Source: Rhizopus arrhizus
Taxonomy: Eukaryota; Mucoromycota; Mucoromycetes; Mucorales; Rhizopodaceae
Assembly: GCA_024220505.1 (NCBI GenBank)
Contig: JAKZZE010000004.1
Coordinates: 744,001 to 808,000, forward strand
Direction: 5' to 3'
DNA length: 64,000 nucleotides
The position numbers and the translations under genes were made by a program. Below the pieces are notes generated by a model that was not told where the DNA came from, searched no databases, and saw nothing but the letters and a program-made list of their open reading frames with translations. Positions 45,790-57,417 of this stretch are shown in pieces (within the stretch, counting starts at the first letter, position 1; every line of letters starts with the position of its first letter).

Positions 45790-48700
45790 ATGCAAGACGA
45801 TTCACGTATAGACTTGATTTACTTAATCAATTCGTCTTCATCACCGCCGTCAGAAGATAGCATTACACATTTATTACAGAGTAGATTTAAGCGAAATCAG
45901 CCTTATACTCGATTAGGATACTCTACTTTGATTGTAGTTAATCCTTACCAGCCATTGGAAATATTAAATGATGTTACATTAAATACATATGCTGATATTG
46001 GTTACAGAAATATTGTTGAAAACAAACCATTTATGCAGCCTCATGTATATGATTTAGCTGCTAGGGTTTATTTTCATATGCGTAGAACTGGTGAAGATCA
46101 AAGTATTATATTAAGGTAAACACATAAATTTAAGGGGAATATTTTGGGGGTAAAAAAACAACTAAAAACCAATTTTCATAAAGTGGTATCACAGGTTCAG
46201 GAAAGAGTACGACTCGTACACATTTAATCAATCAACTCTTGTTATTATCAACACATTCAAAGAAAGAAACAAAGCTTGGATCTCAAATCAAAAATGCCCA
46301 AGTTATACTGGAAGCCTTTGGTCATTCAAAAACCTCTCAAAATAACTCAGCTTCCAAGTTTGGCGTCTTTCAAGAATTACAATTTTCTGAACGAGGTCGG
46401 ATTCTCGGTACCAAAACCTTGAATTACGCCTTTGACAAGTCTAGAGTAACACAAGTACCTAAGGATGAACGCACTTTTAATGTATTTTATTCCCTTTTGG
46501 CCGGTACAAGCCAAGAAGAACAAACTGCACTTCATATCAATTTCCCACCAGAATCATTCCATTACCTTGCTCAATCTAAAACCATTCGGCAACCTGAAGA
46601 TGAGTTTGCTTTTGCTGATCTCAAGAATGCACTCAAGGTTTGCGGATTTAAAGCAAAAACTGTAACACAAATATTTCAATTGTTATCTGCTATTTTACAT
46701 ATCGGTAATCTTCAATTCCAAGGTGACAATGACAGTTTACAACAGACTCAAGAGGCTTGTAGTGTGCGTAACCATGATACTTTGGAAGTTGTCGCTCTCA
46801 TGCTTGGTGTCTCTCCATCCAAGTTGGAACAATCGCTGACTTACAAACTAAGATTGATCCGCAAAGAGTTGTGCACCATGTTTCTGAATACACAAGGCGC
46901 CACAGAGCAGAGAGATGCTCTTGCCCGCGCTCTTTATCATGTCTTATTCTTGTGGATTGTCGAGACACTCAACACGAGGCTCTGCTACAGCGGTGAGCCT
47001 GCTAATTTTGTAGGCATTTTGGATCAGTTTGGCTTTCAAAACTTCAAGTCGAATGGATTTGAAGAATTTTGCGCCAACTTTGCTAATGAGCGTCTTCATC
47101 AATTCATTGTTGATCGACGCTTTAATCCACATGCTGGACTTAATAACATTATGTCTCGAGATGGTCTCGTACTGCCTTCGATCATCACAATCGATAGTTC
47201 TTCTTGTCTTGAGTTGCTCGTCGGGAAAGAACAGGACCACAACACGAGAGAAAAAAGCAAATCATCTGCTGCTCTCGGTTTGAATGGTATTGTGGGCCTC
47301 ATGGATCGCGATTGTGCCAAATATCAAACGGGTGCTACAGACGCAACCAATGCCAACTTTTTAGCCAACATTCAACGACTGTATGGCGCTCACCCTTCCT
47401 TTACTAAATCACAGCACGCTTATTCTTTTGGTATCAACCACTTTTCTGGTACAGTTCACTATACTGTAGAATTCTTTCTTGAAAAAAATCTGGACGACCT
47501 TTCACCCGACTTTGTCAGCTTGCTACGCGATAATACAACCAACAGCTTTGTGTCCAACTTGTTTGAAAGCACAGCGATGGCTACTGAATCCCATCCAAAG
47601 GATGATCGTACGATCGTCAAGGCTCAGCTCACTTCGAAGCCTACCCGTGCACCGAGCATGAAGAAATCAAGCAAACGCCGTGAGCTGGCAGAGGATGAGG
47701 ACGTTGGTAAGCAAAAGGCAATCAAGGACGCAGAGGAGGCCTATCAAAACATGCACGTCACAACCGTGATGGATCAATTGTACATGACCTTGCGTGATCT
47801 GTTTTTGACCGTGGCCGAGACTCGCATCTACCAAATCATTCATCTCAGACCAAACGATACCCAATCTCCAGAGTTGTTTGACCTCAAGCGTATCAAGTCT
47901 CAAGTGCATGCCTTTTTGCTTCCCGAGTTAACCGTGCGTGCTGCGACAGAATATGCCAATTACCTGACGTTCAATGAGTTCCTTATGCGTTATGAAAGGC
48001 TCGTCGCTTCCCTTCAGATCGATCACAACAAGTCAGAAAGAGATCAAGTGCAAGACATACGGTCTATCATGAACTGGAATGAATCTCAGGCATGTGTGGG
48101 CCATGAGATGATTTGGCTTGTTTATGATACTTGGAAGGAATTGGAAGATGGTTTGCGTGCTGCAGAAAAAGAAGAACGTGAACGTGCCAAGGAAGCAAAA
48201 CAAGGGATGATGCAAGACGCCCCCGTCATGTCCAATCAAGGTTATTTTCCAGAGAGTCAGGAAAGGTTACTGCCGCCTATGAACTACGCAGATTCTAGAG
48301 GATTTGAGGATGAGGCTAGTTATGTGGATAGTGATGATGGTATAAAGCGTGATATGGAAGGAAGTCAATGGGGAGAAGAATCCGAATGGGGTGGAATAAA
48401 GATTTCTGACGGGTAAGCAACTTTTGATATTGTGTAATCACAACTTCTAATCTCTCCCTTTGCCTCTCTCCTCTTTCTCCCCCCCCCCTCTTTATTGGTC
48501 TCCTTAGCTTTGGACCTAATATGGATATGAGTAAGATGGTAGAAGATTATCATCAACCACAACATGAATCTGTCGAGGAAGTACCTATCACTGCCGTTCG
48601 TATCTGGTGGGTTCGTGTGGTCTGGCTGATGACCTGGTGGATTCCTTCTCCTTTCTTGCGCTGGTTTGGTAAAATGAAACGTGAAGACGTTCAGATGGCC

Positions 48701-51679
48701 TGGCGTGAAAAGGTCGCACTCTGTATACTCATCTTTTTCTTCTCGGCCATGACTATCTTTTTCATCGTCGGTCTTGGTGAAGTCATCTGTCCGGGAACTC
48801 GAAACATGTACTCGACTGCGAATGTTGCTGCTCACAGTTTATCGGATGACATGTATATCAGTGTACGTGGTACGGTGTACGACATTACTAATTTCGCAAA
48901 GACTCAGCACGGTGCCTCTGGCAACATTGCTACCTCGGATCTCATGGATCAATTGGGTGGATTGGACGTCTCGGCCTCTATACCACCTCCACTGACCGTG
49001 GCATGTAAGGGCTTGGTATCTTCTCCCACCATCAAGATCACAGCTAATGTGAGTACAACCATGGCTAGCTTTGTTCACTATTCTGGAGATCAGAACCCAT
49101 TGCCCAGTTTAGCAGAGATGTCGGATACCACCTGGTATTGGGACTATTTTTTACCTACAATGTCTCTTTACAAGAAAGGCAAACTGGTGATACCTATTAA
49201 ACAGCTCTATGCAGATTATCAAGGATGGAGTCGACTAGCCCTGGCCATCAATGGTAAAGTCTATGATATTAATGATTATATGAGTACAGCCAAGACCTAT
49301 GATTCTGGATCCACTTCCTCAGATTACCATTTTCTACACTCTACCGTAGAAGAGATTTTTACCAAATTCAGTGGAACTGACGCAACCGACAAATGGAACC
49401 AGTACAAAGGATCGATGACGCCCGAACAGCAAGAGCAGAACATGGCCTGTCTAAACAATTACTTTTATATTGGTGATGTGGACCTGCGTGATTCACCTCG
49501 CTGTATGTTTACCAACTATTTCTTGCTGTCTGCTGCTCTCTTGATGGTGCTCGTCATCGCCATCAAGTTCTTGGCTGCTCTTCAATTTGGCGGTGCGCCT
49601 ACACCCGAAGACCATGACAAGTTTGTGATCTGCCAAGTACCTTGTTATACAGAGGATGAAGAATCTCTCAAGAAGACCATCGATTCACTTACTGTGATGA
49701 ACTATGACGACAAACGTAAATTGCTCTTTATTATTGCTGACGGTATGATCATGGGCAGTGGTAATGATCGTCCGACGCCTCGTATCGTCTTGGATGTCCT
49801 TGGCTATGACACAAAGAATGACCCTGAACCACTCATGTTCAAATCGATTGGCGAGGGCTCCAAGCAGTTGAATTATGGCAAGGTTTATTCTGGTCTGTAC
49901 GAATGTGAGGGACATGTTGTGCCCTACGTCGTCATTGTCAAGGTCGGCAAGGCCTCTGAGAGAGCCAAGCCTGGTAATCGTGGTAAACGTGATTCACAAA
50001 TGATTTGTATGAACTTTTTGAACAAGGTGCATTTTGATAGCGAAATGACGCCTCTTGAGCTGGAAACATACCATCAAATCAAGAACGTGATCGGTGTCAA
50101 TCCTTCCTTCTATGAGTATATTCTCATGGTGGACTCTGATACGGAAGTATTACCGGACGCGCTTAACCACATGATTTCTTGTATGCTTCATGACGGTCGT
50201 ATCATCGGTCTCTGTGGCGAGACCAAGTTGGTCAACGAAGATCGATCTTGGACAACCATGATTCAAGTTTATGAATACTACATCTCTCACCACTTGGCCA
50301 AGGCATTCGAATCCCTCTTTGGCTCCGTGACATGTTTGCCTGGCTGCTTTTGTATGTATCGTATCCGTACACCAGTCAAGAACGAACCCTTGATCATCTC
50401 ACCCAAGGTCATTCACGATTACTCTGACAATCATGTCGATACCCTTCACAAAAAGAACCTGCTTCACTTGGGTGAAGATCGTTATCTGACCACGTTGATG
50501 ATGAAGCATTTCCCGCAATACAAGATGAAATTTACGCCTCATGCTCAGTGTAAGACTGTCGCTCCTGATCGATGGAAGGTTTTGCTGTCCCAGCGTCGTC
50601 GATGGATTAATTCAACTATTCACAACTTGTTTGAAGTCTTGCTGCTACCTGATCTTTGCGGCTTTTGTTGTTTTTCGATGCGTTTTGTTGTCTTGATTGA
50701 TCTGATCGGTACTCTTAGTTTACCTGTCTCTGTTGTTTACCTGGTCTATCTTATTTATGTCATCGCGTCCAAGACAGGCCCACTGCCCGTCTTGGCCTTG
50801 GCTATGTTGGCTGGTGTTTACGGTCTTCAGGCGATCTTGTTCATTCTGAAACGTCAATGGCAACATATCGGTTGGATGATCTTTTACATCCTCGCCATCC
50901 CCGTCTTTTCCTTCTTCTTGCCCATTTACTCTTTCTGGCACTTTGACGATTTCTCATGGGGTAACACACGAGTGGTCGTAGGAGACAAGAAGCAAAAGAA
51001 GATCATTGTGGCCGATGATGAAAAGTTTGACGAAAAGATGATTCCCTTGAAAAAATGGAGTGTGTATGAACAAGAACTGTGGGAGATGGGCTCGACGGGT
51101 AGCAAAGAGACACGTCTTACGGGTCAAACGTACAAGTCTTACCAGACACACGGCTCAAGAAACAATCAGTCGGTTGTCTATGACAGTCGAACACAGTATG
51201 CCGGTAGCCAAGCAGGTGATTACGACTATTACCGTGATGCGAGTCCATACGATCCCAAGCGCATACGTTCGCCTGGTTCAGTGATCGCTGGTTCTGAATA
51301 CGGCGGTGCTGCCACGCAGGACTTTATGATGACACCACCCCAGCCACCGTTGTCAAGACAGCAGCAGCAAGCCATGTCTATCCACAGCTTTGGACCAGAT
51401 TTTCAGGACATGGCACACTACGACATGCCAATGCGTCCCACCAGTCAGTTCTCAATACCACTCTCTCAAGGCGGTATGCAGCCCATGCTGCCACCCGGGT
51501 TTCCTACGGACGATGAAATCCTCAATGAAATCAAAAACATCTTGCAAACTGCCAACCTGATGAGCATCACCAAAAAACAAGTGAGAGAACAACTCAGTGC
51601 CTTTTTTGGATTCGACATGACACCCAAAAAGGAATTCATTAATACAAGTATTGAATACATTTTACAAGGCAGACTTTAA
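45790..51679 (+). CDS. Chitin synthase with N-terminal myosin-motor-like domain (class V/VII type)
   Basis: Three exons (45790-46115, 46184-48412, 48508-51679) give 1,908 residues. Residues 1-750 are a myosin motor-like domain: P-loop GITGSGKST (about 110), a switch I region reading QNNSASKFGVF and a switch II region reading ILDQFGFQNF, both altered from the myosin consensus (NNSSRFGKF and DIxGFE). After acidic linker residues comes a membrane segment, a cytochrome-b5-like region (ISVRGTVYDITNFA), and the GT2 chitin synthase with VDSDTEVLPDAL, LPGCFCMYR, GEDRYLTTLM and QRRRWINST (about 1540). C-terminal transmembrane helices and a DEK_C domain (DDEILNEIKNILQ) close the protein, as in class V enzymes. 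The exon-2 acceptor at 46183 was chosen because only it keeps the P-loop. Confidence 0.95.
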
Positions 51680-53491
51680 ATTTACATGCATTTTACAACT
51701 CTTTTATGTAACAAGTTTCCCCCCTCTCCCTCACAATAATCTCCTCATATAAAAAGAAAAGAAAGGAAAATGAACATCATCCCAAAAAGCATTAATTACA
51801 ATAAAAAAAAAAGCTAGCACATTTATAATCATGATCCCACGTATTCCTTTTTTTTTTATCTACAGTTAGCAAATAGGTACTTTTGCACAGACCAACGATG
51901 TACAAGTAGGATGAATGTGGAGGTAAATTGTCGTACTGTGCTAATAGTTTGCAGTAACAAAAAGGACTTTCATTTTGAATTCAGAGCAGCTTTCAATTGC
52001 TTTTGGGCAAAATGAGATTGAATCCAGATGGTTTTGTTGAGCAAATTCAAAGAGAATTTGAGCTTAAGAGATGCTCTTTACATATTGTGTGTTCTTGTGT
52101 CTAGAAAGTAATATAGGGTTACTAACCAAATATAAATACCTAATTTATACTATAATACGATATGGTAAATAAAAAGGATATTTGAATATAAGCAAAACTA
52201 AAATTTAGTAGACAAATCAGTCGTCTTGAACATGTTTTCTTTTAGGATAAAACCTCTTTTCCTTGAATTTATAAAGATGTACTACTTTCTTGGCTAAGAA
52301 TGAAATATAGCGTAAAGATCATGGTTTGCATTATATCATTTGTTCGTATAAAGCTTGAAATGAACTTTTAAAGTTCAAAGTTACACGAATGATGTTCACA
52401 GAATATTCATAAATTAAATGCTCATGATTCAGAGAATAGTGAATTGATAGTGTTCGTATATCGATTCGAATAGACAAACATGCTACTAGATTACATATTA
52501 ACAGATGAGTCATGAGTGCATGGACGTGTTTTTAATTCTTTGAAGCATCATCACTTGTATAAATCAATACTAATTTAGCTTGATCATCATTCACACGTAA
52601 GTAGAAAAAATTTGCATAAGTAAAATTGATTTAGAATTTAGTCTCCCTTTTTTGTATGACTTTATTCGATGACTAACAATAAGGTATAACCCAAGGTCCT
52701 TACTATTCTAATATGAGATGAATAAATCATATATTTTCATTGGCTGACTTTTTTTTTAAAAAATGAAATCACCTTTCTTTTATTTTCTCATAATTTACTA
52801 TGAATTCCCCCTTAGAAAAATACAGTTCAACTAAAAGATTATTTTACATTACCAATCATATTCATCATTCAAAGAATAATAACCTATGCATCTTGACTTT
52901 TTTTTCTTTTATTATTTTTTTACCATTGAACCAAACCTATAAAAAAGTAAAAGATGATGATTTTAAAGTATATCGCGTATAAAAGCTTAAATTGAACTAT
53001 CGGATGTTGAACAAGAACTCAGTCCTTTTTTTTTTTTTTTTTCTTGTCAATTGCAACAGTTGTGTCATTGAAATAATTATAACCAAGATTATATCTCACA
53101 GTATTCATTTAACTTTAGTAATAAAAAAGAAAAGAAAAGGTTGTGGTTTTCACAAGCTAATTGATTATAATCATCTTATGATTACACACTAAACTTGCTC
53201 CGACATAAATCTTTGTTTTGTACTCTACAAAAAAAAAGATAGAAAGAGAGCTTTGATAGACTTGATATTTAAACTTGCTTATTTGAATGATGAATTCTAA
53301 TAAATGATTTATGTGCAAATAATTTATCTCCTTAAATTTAAACACAGAACTATACAGTCAAAAAGGGTGAACCATGTGTTGTTCACAAAGAATATAAAGT
53401 CATCATGAAGCTACCATTTTTAGAACTTTTTCTCTCTTTCTTTCTTTTTATATATTTTTTTTTTCTCTTACTTTTTTTCATTTTATAAGCA
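51680..53491. other. Gene-free interval of about 1.8 kb
   Basis: AT-rich with no frame above about 65 codons and no homology I recognise. It contains A/T runs (51,804-51,812; 53,027-53,042). Could hold unrecognised decayed DNA or RNA genes. Confidence 0.5.
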
Positions 53492-54641
53492 ATGGTATAA
53501 AGAATGATGATGATGAATAAACAAGAATTAATGTACTTGTTAGGAACATCCAATACCTTATCCATCACAGTCAACTCCTATAACCAATTCTATTTCAGTC
53601 AATACTGAAACTAGACCCCGCAGACATACAATCACTAGACCTGATTCAGCTATGGCATTATTATCTGATATAGAAGACAATGATGATGAAATAGAACAGC
53701 AAGAAACATTTGATCGAATTTCTGGTATATTAACTAGTTTAATACAAGAAGCCAATGAAGCTGTACAAGGCATAGAAAAAGAACGCGTACAACTATTAAG
53801 AAAATCAACCAGTACAACTTTCAGCAAAAGATCATCCAAAACACCAAAAACATTAACTTCTATCAATCTGGCCAGACAGAGTTCAGAACCAAAACGATCA
53901 AGAAAGGCAAGGACATCTCATGTACCAGGTACACATGTCCGCATCCCAAGTACTTCTTCAACCAACTCTTCAACATCTCACCACTCTGCACTCTTTTCTC
54001 CAACTTCTACCACCAGTAGCAGCAGTAGTCATAGTAGCAGCAGCACCATAAACCTATCACCTACTCCTTCATTAAAAAAATCCGTTTTTAGGCATACAAC
54101 ACTTCGACCCAGATCGTGTTCAACCATGAATTTCCCACAGAGACGTTCATTCACACCCCGTTCCACCAAGCGTGCGACAAATCATGGAGTAGAAGAATCC
54201 ATCAAGGAATCCTTTCAACGACTTGATAGTTCAATTGCCTTGGTTGATTCTCTTTCACGTGACTTGGCCACAGCCAGCTCAGTCCAACCACTCGATACCC
54301 GTTTTACCCTCTTATTACTCGTTCCCCTACTCCACATACCACATTCACTCATCACCATGATTTTCGATTTCTGTACATCACCATCACCTACTGGCTCACT
54401 TTATAACCGAACCATGACATCCTTTAGTGTGTCTTCAATGATCTTTTGGGCCTGTATATTTACATTTACAAATTTAATGGTAGATCAAGTAGCACCTAAA
54501 CAGTGGATATTAAATAGGATAAGACGTACTTCCTTACCAGGTTCTTATATAAAAGAACGAGGCATAAAAAGATTATGGATACCACAGTCTGGATTAATAA
54601 AGAGTCAATCTACATTCATAAAAAGACGAAATTCAATTTAA
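53492..54641 (+). CDS. Unrecognised Ser/Arg-rich protein with C-terminal hydrophobic segments
   Basis: Model: exon 1 is only the ATG at 53492-53494, followed by a 49-nt GTATAA...TTAG intron, then exon 2 from 53544 (EHPIPYPSQSTPITNS...), which has no ATG of its own until 53652 (MALLSDIEDND). If the first exon is wrong, translation would begin at 53652 with 329 residues; otherwise 366. Visible features: an acidic helical region (DIEDNDDEIEQQETFDRISG), a long Ser/Thr-rich and basic region (low complexity, about 80-200), a short amphipathic helix (SIKESFQRLDSSIALVDSLS), then two hydrophobic stretches (FTLLLLVPLLHIPHSLITMI and SVSSMIFWACIFTFTNLMV) and a basic tail. No family recognised; a Mucorales-restricted membrane protein is a guess. 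Confidence 0.5.
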
Positions 54642-54689
54642 TCATAAAGGATGCCATTCGATTCAAATAAAAAAAGTACCATTTGCACA

Positions 54690-55370
54690 ATTCAGTGGCA
54701 ATTTTGTTGAAAACAATCAAAGGCTTAAATGATCCAAAAGGACTTTTTGATTTCATTTGGTGAGCATCATAACCTCTATGAACCTTTTCTTTTCAATTCC
54801 TTTGCTTTGTGAATCAGTGTCTTTTTCATAGCCAAACTCTTTTAGACTATCGCGCGCACAGTCCATTTGAAACCTCTGTCTTCTTTTCACTGTCATCGTC
54901 TGTCAGATTGCTTCCTATCGGAGACCTGGCTCAGGATTTTAAGCTCATTTTAATAGCAGCAAACGAATCAATTGCGACCAAAACAAAACGATCTATGGCC
55001 CTGATCAGTGACAGTTCATGTCATTCAACTTACAATCATCCTTTTTTTTTTTTTACTCGTTCAAATCGAGTCTCCAAATCCTCTGATAAATTTATTTTTG
55101 CTAGAGTGAAATATCAATCGTTTGTTGTTATCCATAATCGATTTGATCTTCTTTAGAATTCTCTGCTGCGTGATTTATAAGCTGCGCGTTATCATCCTAG
55201 TTATTTCTCCGATCATCCCCTCACATTGTCGGCTCAATCCACATTTTCTGTGACTCATCTTTTCCCTACTGCTTTATCCGTTGATAAGGAGCGCGTTCGT
55301 TGGTGTGAGAAACTCTGTGATCAAGGTCCCATCTGTCTGTGTTGGGTGAATTGGTGAGCAGTGTCTGTTT
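54690..55370 (+). pseudogene. Decayed coding region, family not identified
   Basis: Protein-like stretches can be followed with frame changes: AILLKTIKGLNDPKGLFDFI near 54,700-54,760, QTLLDYRAHSPFETSVFF and IGDLAQDFKLILIAANESIA to about 55,150, then AARYHPSYFSDHPLTLSAQ and DKERVRWCEKLCDQGPICLC (to about 55,350). Composition and spacing look like real protein rather than chance. Stops separate the pieces, several of them TAG or TAA where Gln codons would fit. A donor-like GTGAGC near 55,357 may be a former intron. I do not recognise the family. Confidence 0.45.
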
Positions 55371-55622
55371 GACATGATGGTATTCATCTGTGATAATCAT
55401 CCAGTGATCTAAGCTAAAATGATGATTGACACCATCTTGTATTTCTATAAACAAAATTTCAAATAAAACCGGGAAAACTTGTCATTTTTTAATAGGAAAA
55501 ATTAACGGTTAAACTTGGATGGTATCACAAAACATGGATGACAAAGCAATGTTTCCAAGAAAATTCGGCGGCTTGGCATATTGTCTCGGTGGCGAATTTC
55601 GCCGCAGTCGGTTATTAAGAAA

Positions 55623-55633
55623 TAATATAAATA
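55623..55633 (+). promoter_or_regulatory. TATA-like box upstream of the 38-codon ORF
   Basis: AATATAAATAG about 45 bp before the ATG at 55676. Supports a transcribed unit, not proof. Confidence 0.4.
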
Positions 55634-55675
55634 GAATGAGATTTTATATTTTTATTATTTATTTCATTCAAAACA

Positions 55676-55792
55676 ATGGATTTAATTAAACAAACTCTTT
55701 CAACTCAATTCGAACATTACACTTTCTGTCCTAAATGTGGAGTAGATGTCACAATATTCTCTCATGAAGGGGATTGTCCCTGCTATCATTAA
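55676..55792 (+). CDS. Cys/His-rich microprotein candidate, 38 residues
   Basis: ATG at 55676, stop TAA at 55790-55792. The peptide has HYTFCPKCGVDV followed by HEGDCPCYH: a CxxCG knuckle and a C-x-C-x-H cluster, enough ligands for a small zinc ribbon. A TATA-like AATATAAATAG lies about 45 bp upstream, the local DNA is AT-rich, and the 3' side is AATAAA-like. The pairing of CPxCG with a second Cys/His cluster is unlikely to arise by chance in such AT-rich DNA, but the ORF is short and no homolog is known to me. It sits between a decayed gene and histone H1. Confidence 0.45.
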   Translation: MDLIKQTLSTQFEHYTFCPKCGVDVTIFSHEGDCPCYH

Positions 55793-56294
55793 TCTCACTA
55801 TACATCAATTCTATACAATCATAAACAAGCATACACTGTTCATATATACCATTCTCATCTCTTTATTGTACATAATCCCATCTTCATGTTCCTGATTTAT
55901 AAAATAAACTTTTTAAATAAAATAATATCGGCATTTTAATCTATTTACCTTTATTCAATCAACAGGCCACATTTGTATACAATGTCTGCAAAAAATAAAC
56001 AAAGTTTTTAATTAAAAATAATAATAAATTACTTTACAATCCTTATTTTTTCATCAAATAATTTCTCCCATTGTTTATTAAAAGCATATCGCATGAATTC
56101 TTATTTTTGCATGAAATTGTGCTATTCAGTGGGGATGCATAAAAATCTATTCATCGGATCACAAGACGAATCTCACGTTGATTGGTGTAGAGTGGCAGAG
56201 ATGAATATATTGCCTGAAAAAGTAACACCGCTTCTCAACCTACAAAGCAAATCCTTTTTTTTTTTTTTTATTTATTTCTCTTTCACTTGAAACA
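55793..56294. promoter_or_regulatory. Upstream region of histone H1
   Basis: 502 bp AT-rich; a T run (56,255-56,266) precedes the H1 start. A GCATATCGCATGAATTC stretch near 56,085 and a 65-codon frame there were examined and not called as a gene. Confidence 0.5.
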
Positions 56295-57272
56295 ATGACC
56301 ACAAAGACAAAAACTGCTAATGTTTCTCATGATACAACCACAAAGAAACATTCTGAACATCCTCCTGTAAGTGATTGTACTTTAAAATAAACCCCTACTT
56401 ACTTTAATACTAGTATGAATCAATGATTAAAAGTAAAAGAAGCATTAAATAAACAATATTCATGATTTACATCTTTTATAGATGCCATTCACGCCTTAAA
56501 GGAGCGTAAGGGTAGTTCTCGCACTGCAATTAAAAGATATATTACAGCAAACTACAAAGTGACTCCTGGTGCTCACTTTGATTCTCAAGTATCGGCTGCC
56601 ATCAAACGTGGACTTTCAAAAGATGTCTTTTCTCTTCCTAAAGGTAATTCTTATTGAAAAAAAAAGAGAGAGAACTCATAGTATTTAGGCTTATCTGGAA
56701 CGATCAAGTTGGTCAAGCCTGAAAAAAAATCTACAGCGACCACGATGGCTGCTGAAAAGAAGAAGACGGATGAGAAGAAGAAGACGGATGAAAAGAAAAA
56801 GACGGATGAAAAGAAGGCCAAGTCGACGACGCCTACAGCAAACAAGAAAGTGGCTGCTGCTAAAAAGGCCGCGGCTGTAAAGAAAACCAAGGCGACGAAT
56901 AAAGCCAAGGCAGCCAAGAAGGCGAGCTCAGTAAAGAAGGCCGGTTTGGTCCAAAAGCCTGCTGGCTCTACACGATCGGAGGCGACTCAAAAGGAGGATG
57001 CTGCAGTCGCGACGCGTGCTGCAGACAAGAAATCGACGGAAAGCAAACCAGCTGAAAAGAAATCGGCTGAAAGTAAACCGGCTGAAAAGAAACTGGCTGA
57101 AAAGAAACCGGCTGAAAAGAAACCGGCTGAAAAGAAACCGGCTGAAAAGAAAAAGTTGGCTCCCAAGAAGGCCACGGCAAAGAAAACAACGGAAAAGGCA
57201 AACATCAAGGCGCCTGCCAAACTTACTAAACGACAGACGGCAATGAAAGCTGCCACTGCTTCTACTTCATAA
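56295..57272 (+). CDS. HHO1: Linker histone H1
   Basis: Exons 56295-56366, 56414-56432, 56482-56643 and 56689-57272 give 278 residues. The globular winged-helix domain is clear: YESMIKDAIHALKERKGSSR, TAIKRYITANYKVTPG, FDSQVSAAIKRGLSKDVFSL, GLSGTIKLVKP. The C-terminal tail is extremely Lys/Ala-rich, built of tandem copies of KKTDEKKK and EKKPA units (56,755-56,815 and 57,050-57,150), binding linker DNA at the nucleosome dyad. Exon 2 is only 19 nt. The repetitive tail suggests frequent unit number change. The 'YESMIKDAIHALKE' start of the fold supports the microexon. Confidence 0.95.
56755..57150 (+). repeat. In-frame tandem repeats in the histone H1 tail
   Basis: Two blocks: an 18-bp unit encoding about DEKKKT (56,762-56,810), and a 15-bp unit encoding EKKPA/EKKLA/EKKSA (57,050-57,145). 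Both preserve the reading frame. Confidence 0.85.
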
Positions 57273-57417
57273 ACTTTTTTTTTCTATTTTAAATAAAAAC
57301 ATCCAACTTGATATGCTTCCAATTCATACGCATCTTTAATAAACACTCGATTACATTATTTTATAAAGGTTAAAGAGGACAAGCAATTGTTTCACTTGTT
57401 TTTATTATACAACTTGC

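Larger units (their letters stand above)
54642..55675. other. Interval containing a decayed coding region and a promoter
   Basis: Contains the pseudogene at about 54,690-55,370. Between 55,560 and 55,620 is a GC-richer patch with a near-palindrome (GGCGAATTTCGCC), just before a TATA-like AATATAAATAG at 55,623-55,633 that precedes the 38-codon ORF. Confidence 0.55.

Noticed and set aside
46111..46205. Acceptor at the CACAG just before GTTCAGG in the chitin synthase
   Set aside because: It would remove the GIT part of the P-loop; the acceptor at 46183 keeps the complete GITGSGKST and the phase.
48479..48488. Run of ten C bases near 48,480
   Set aside because: Lies in the short intron before the chitin synthase catalytic exon; a simple homopolymer with no evident function.
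56093..56290. 65-residue open frame upstream of histone H1
   Set aside because: Ends in a poly-Phe run from T-rich promoter DNA and has no recognisable domain.
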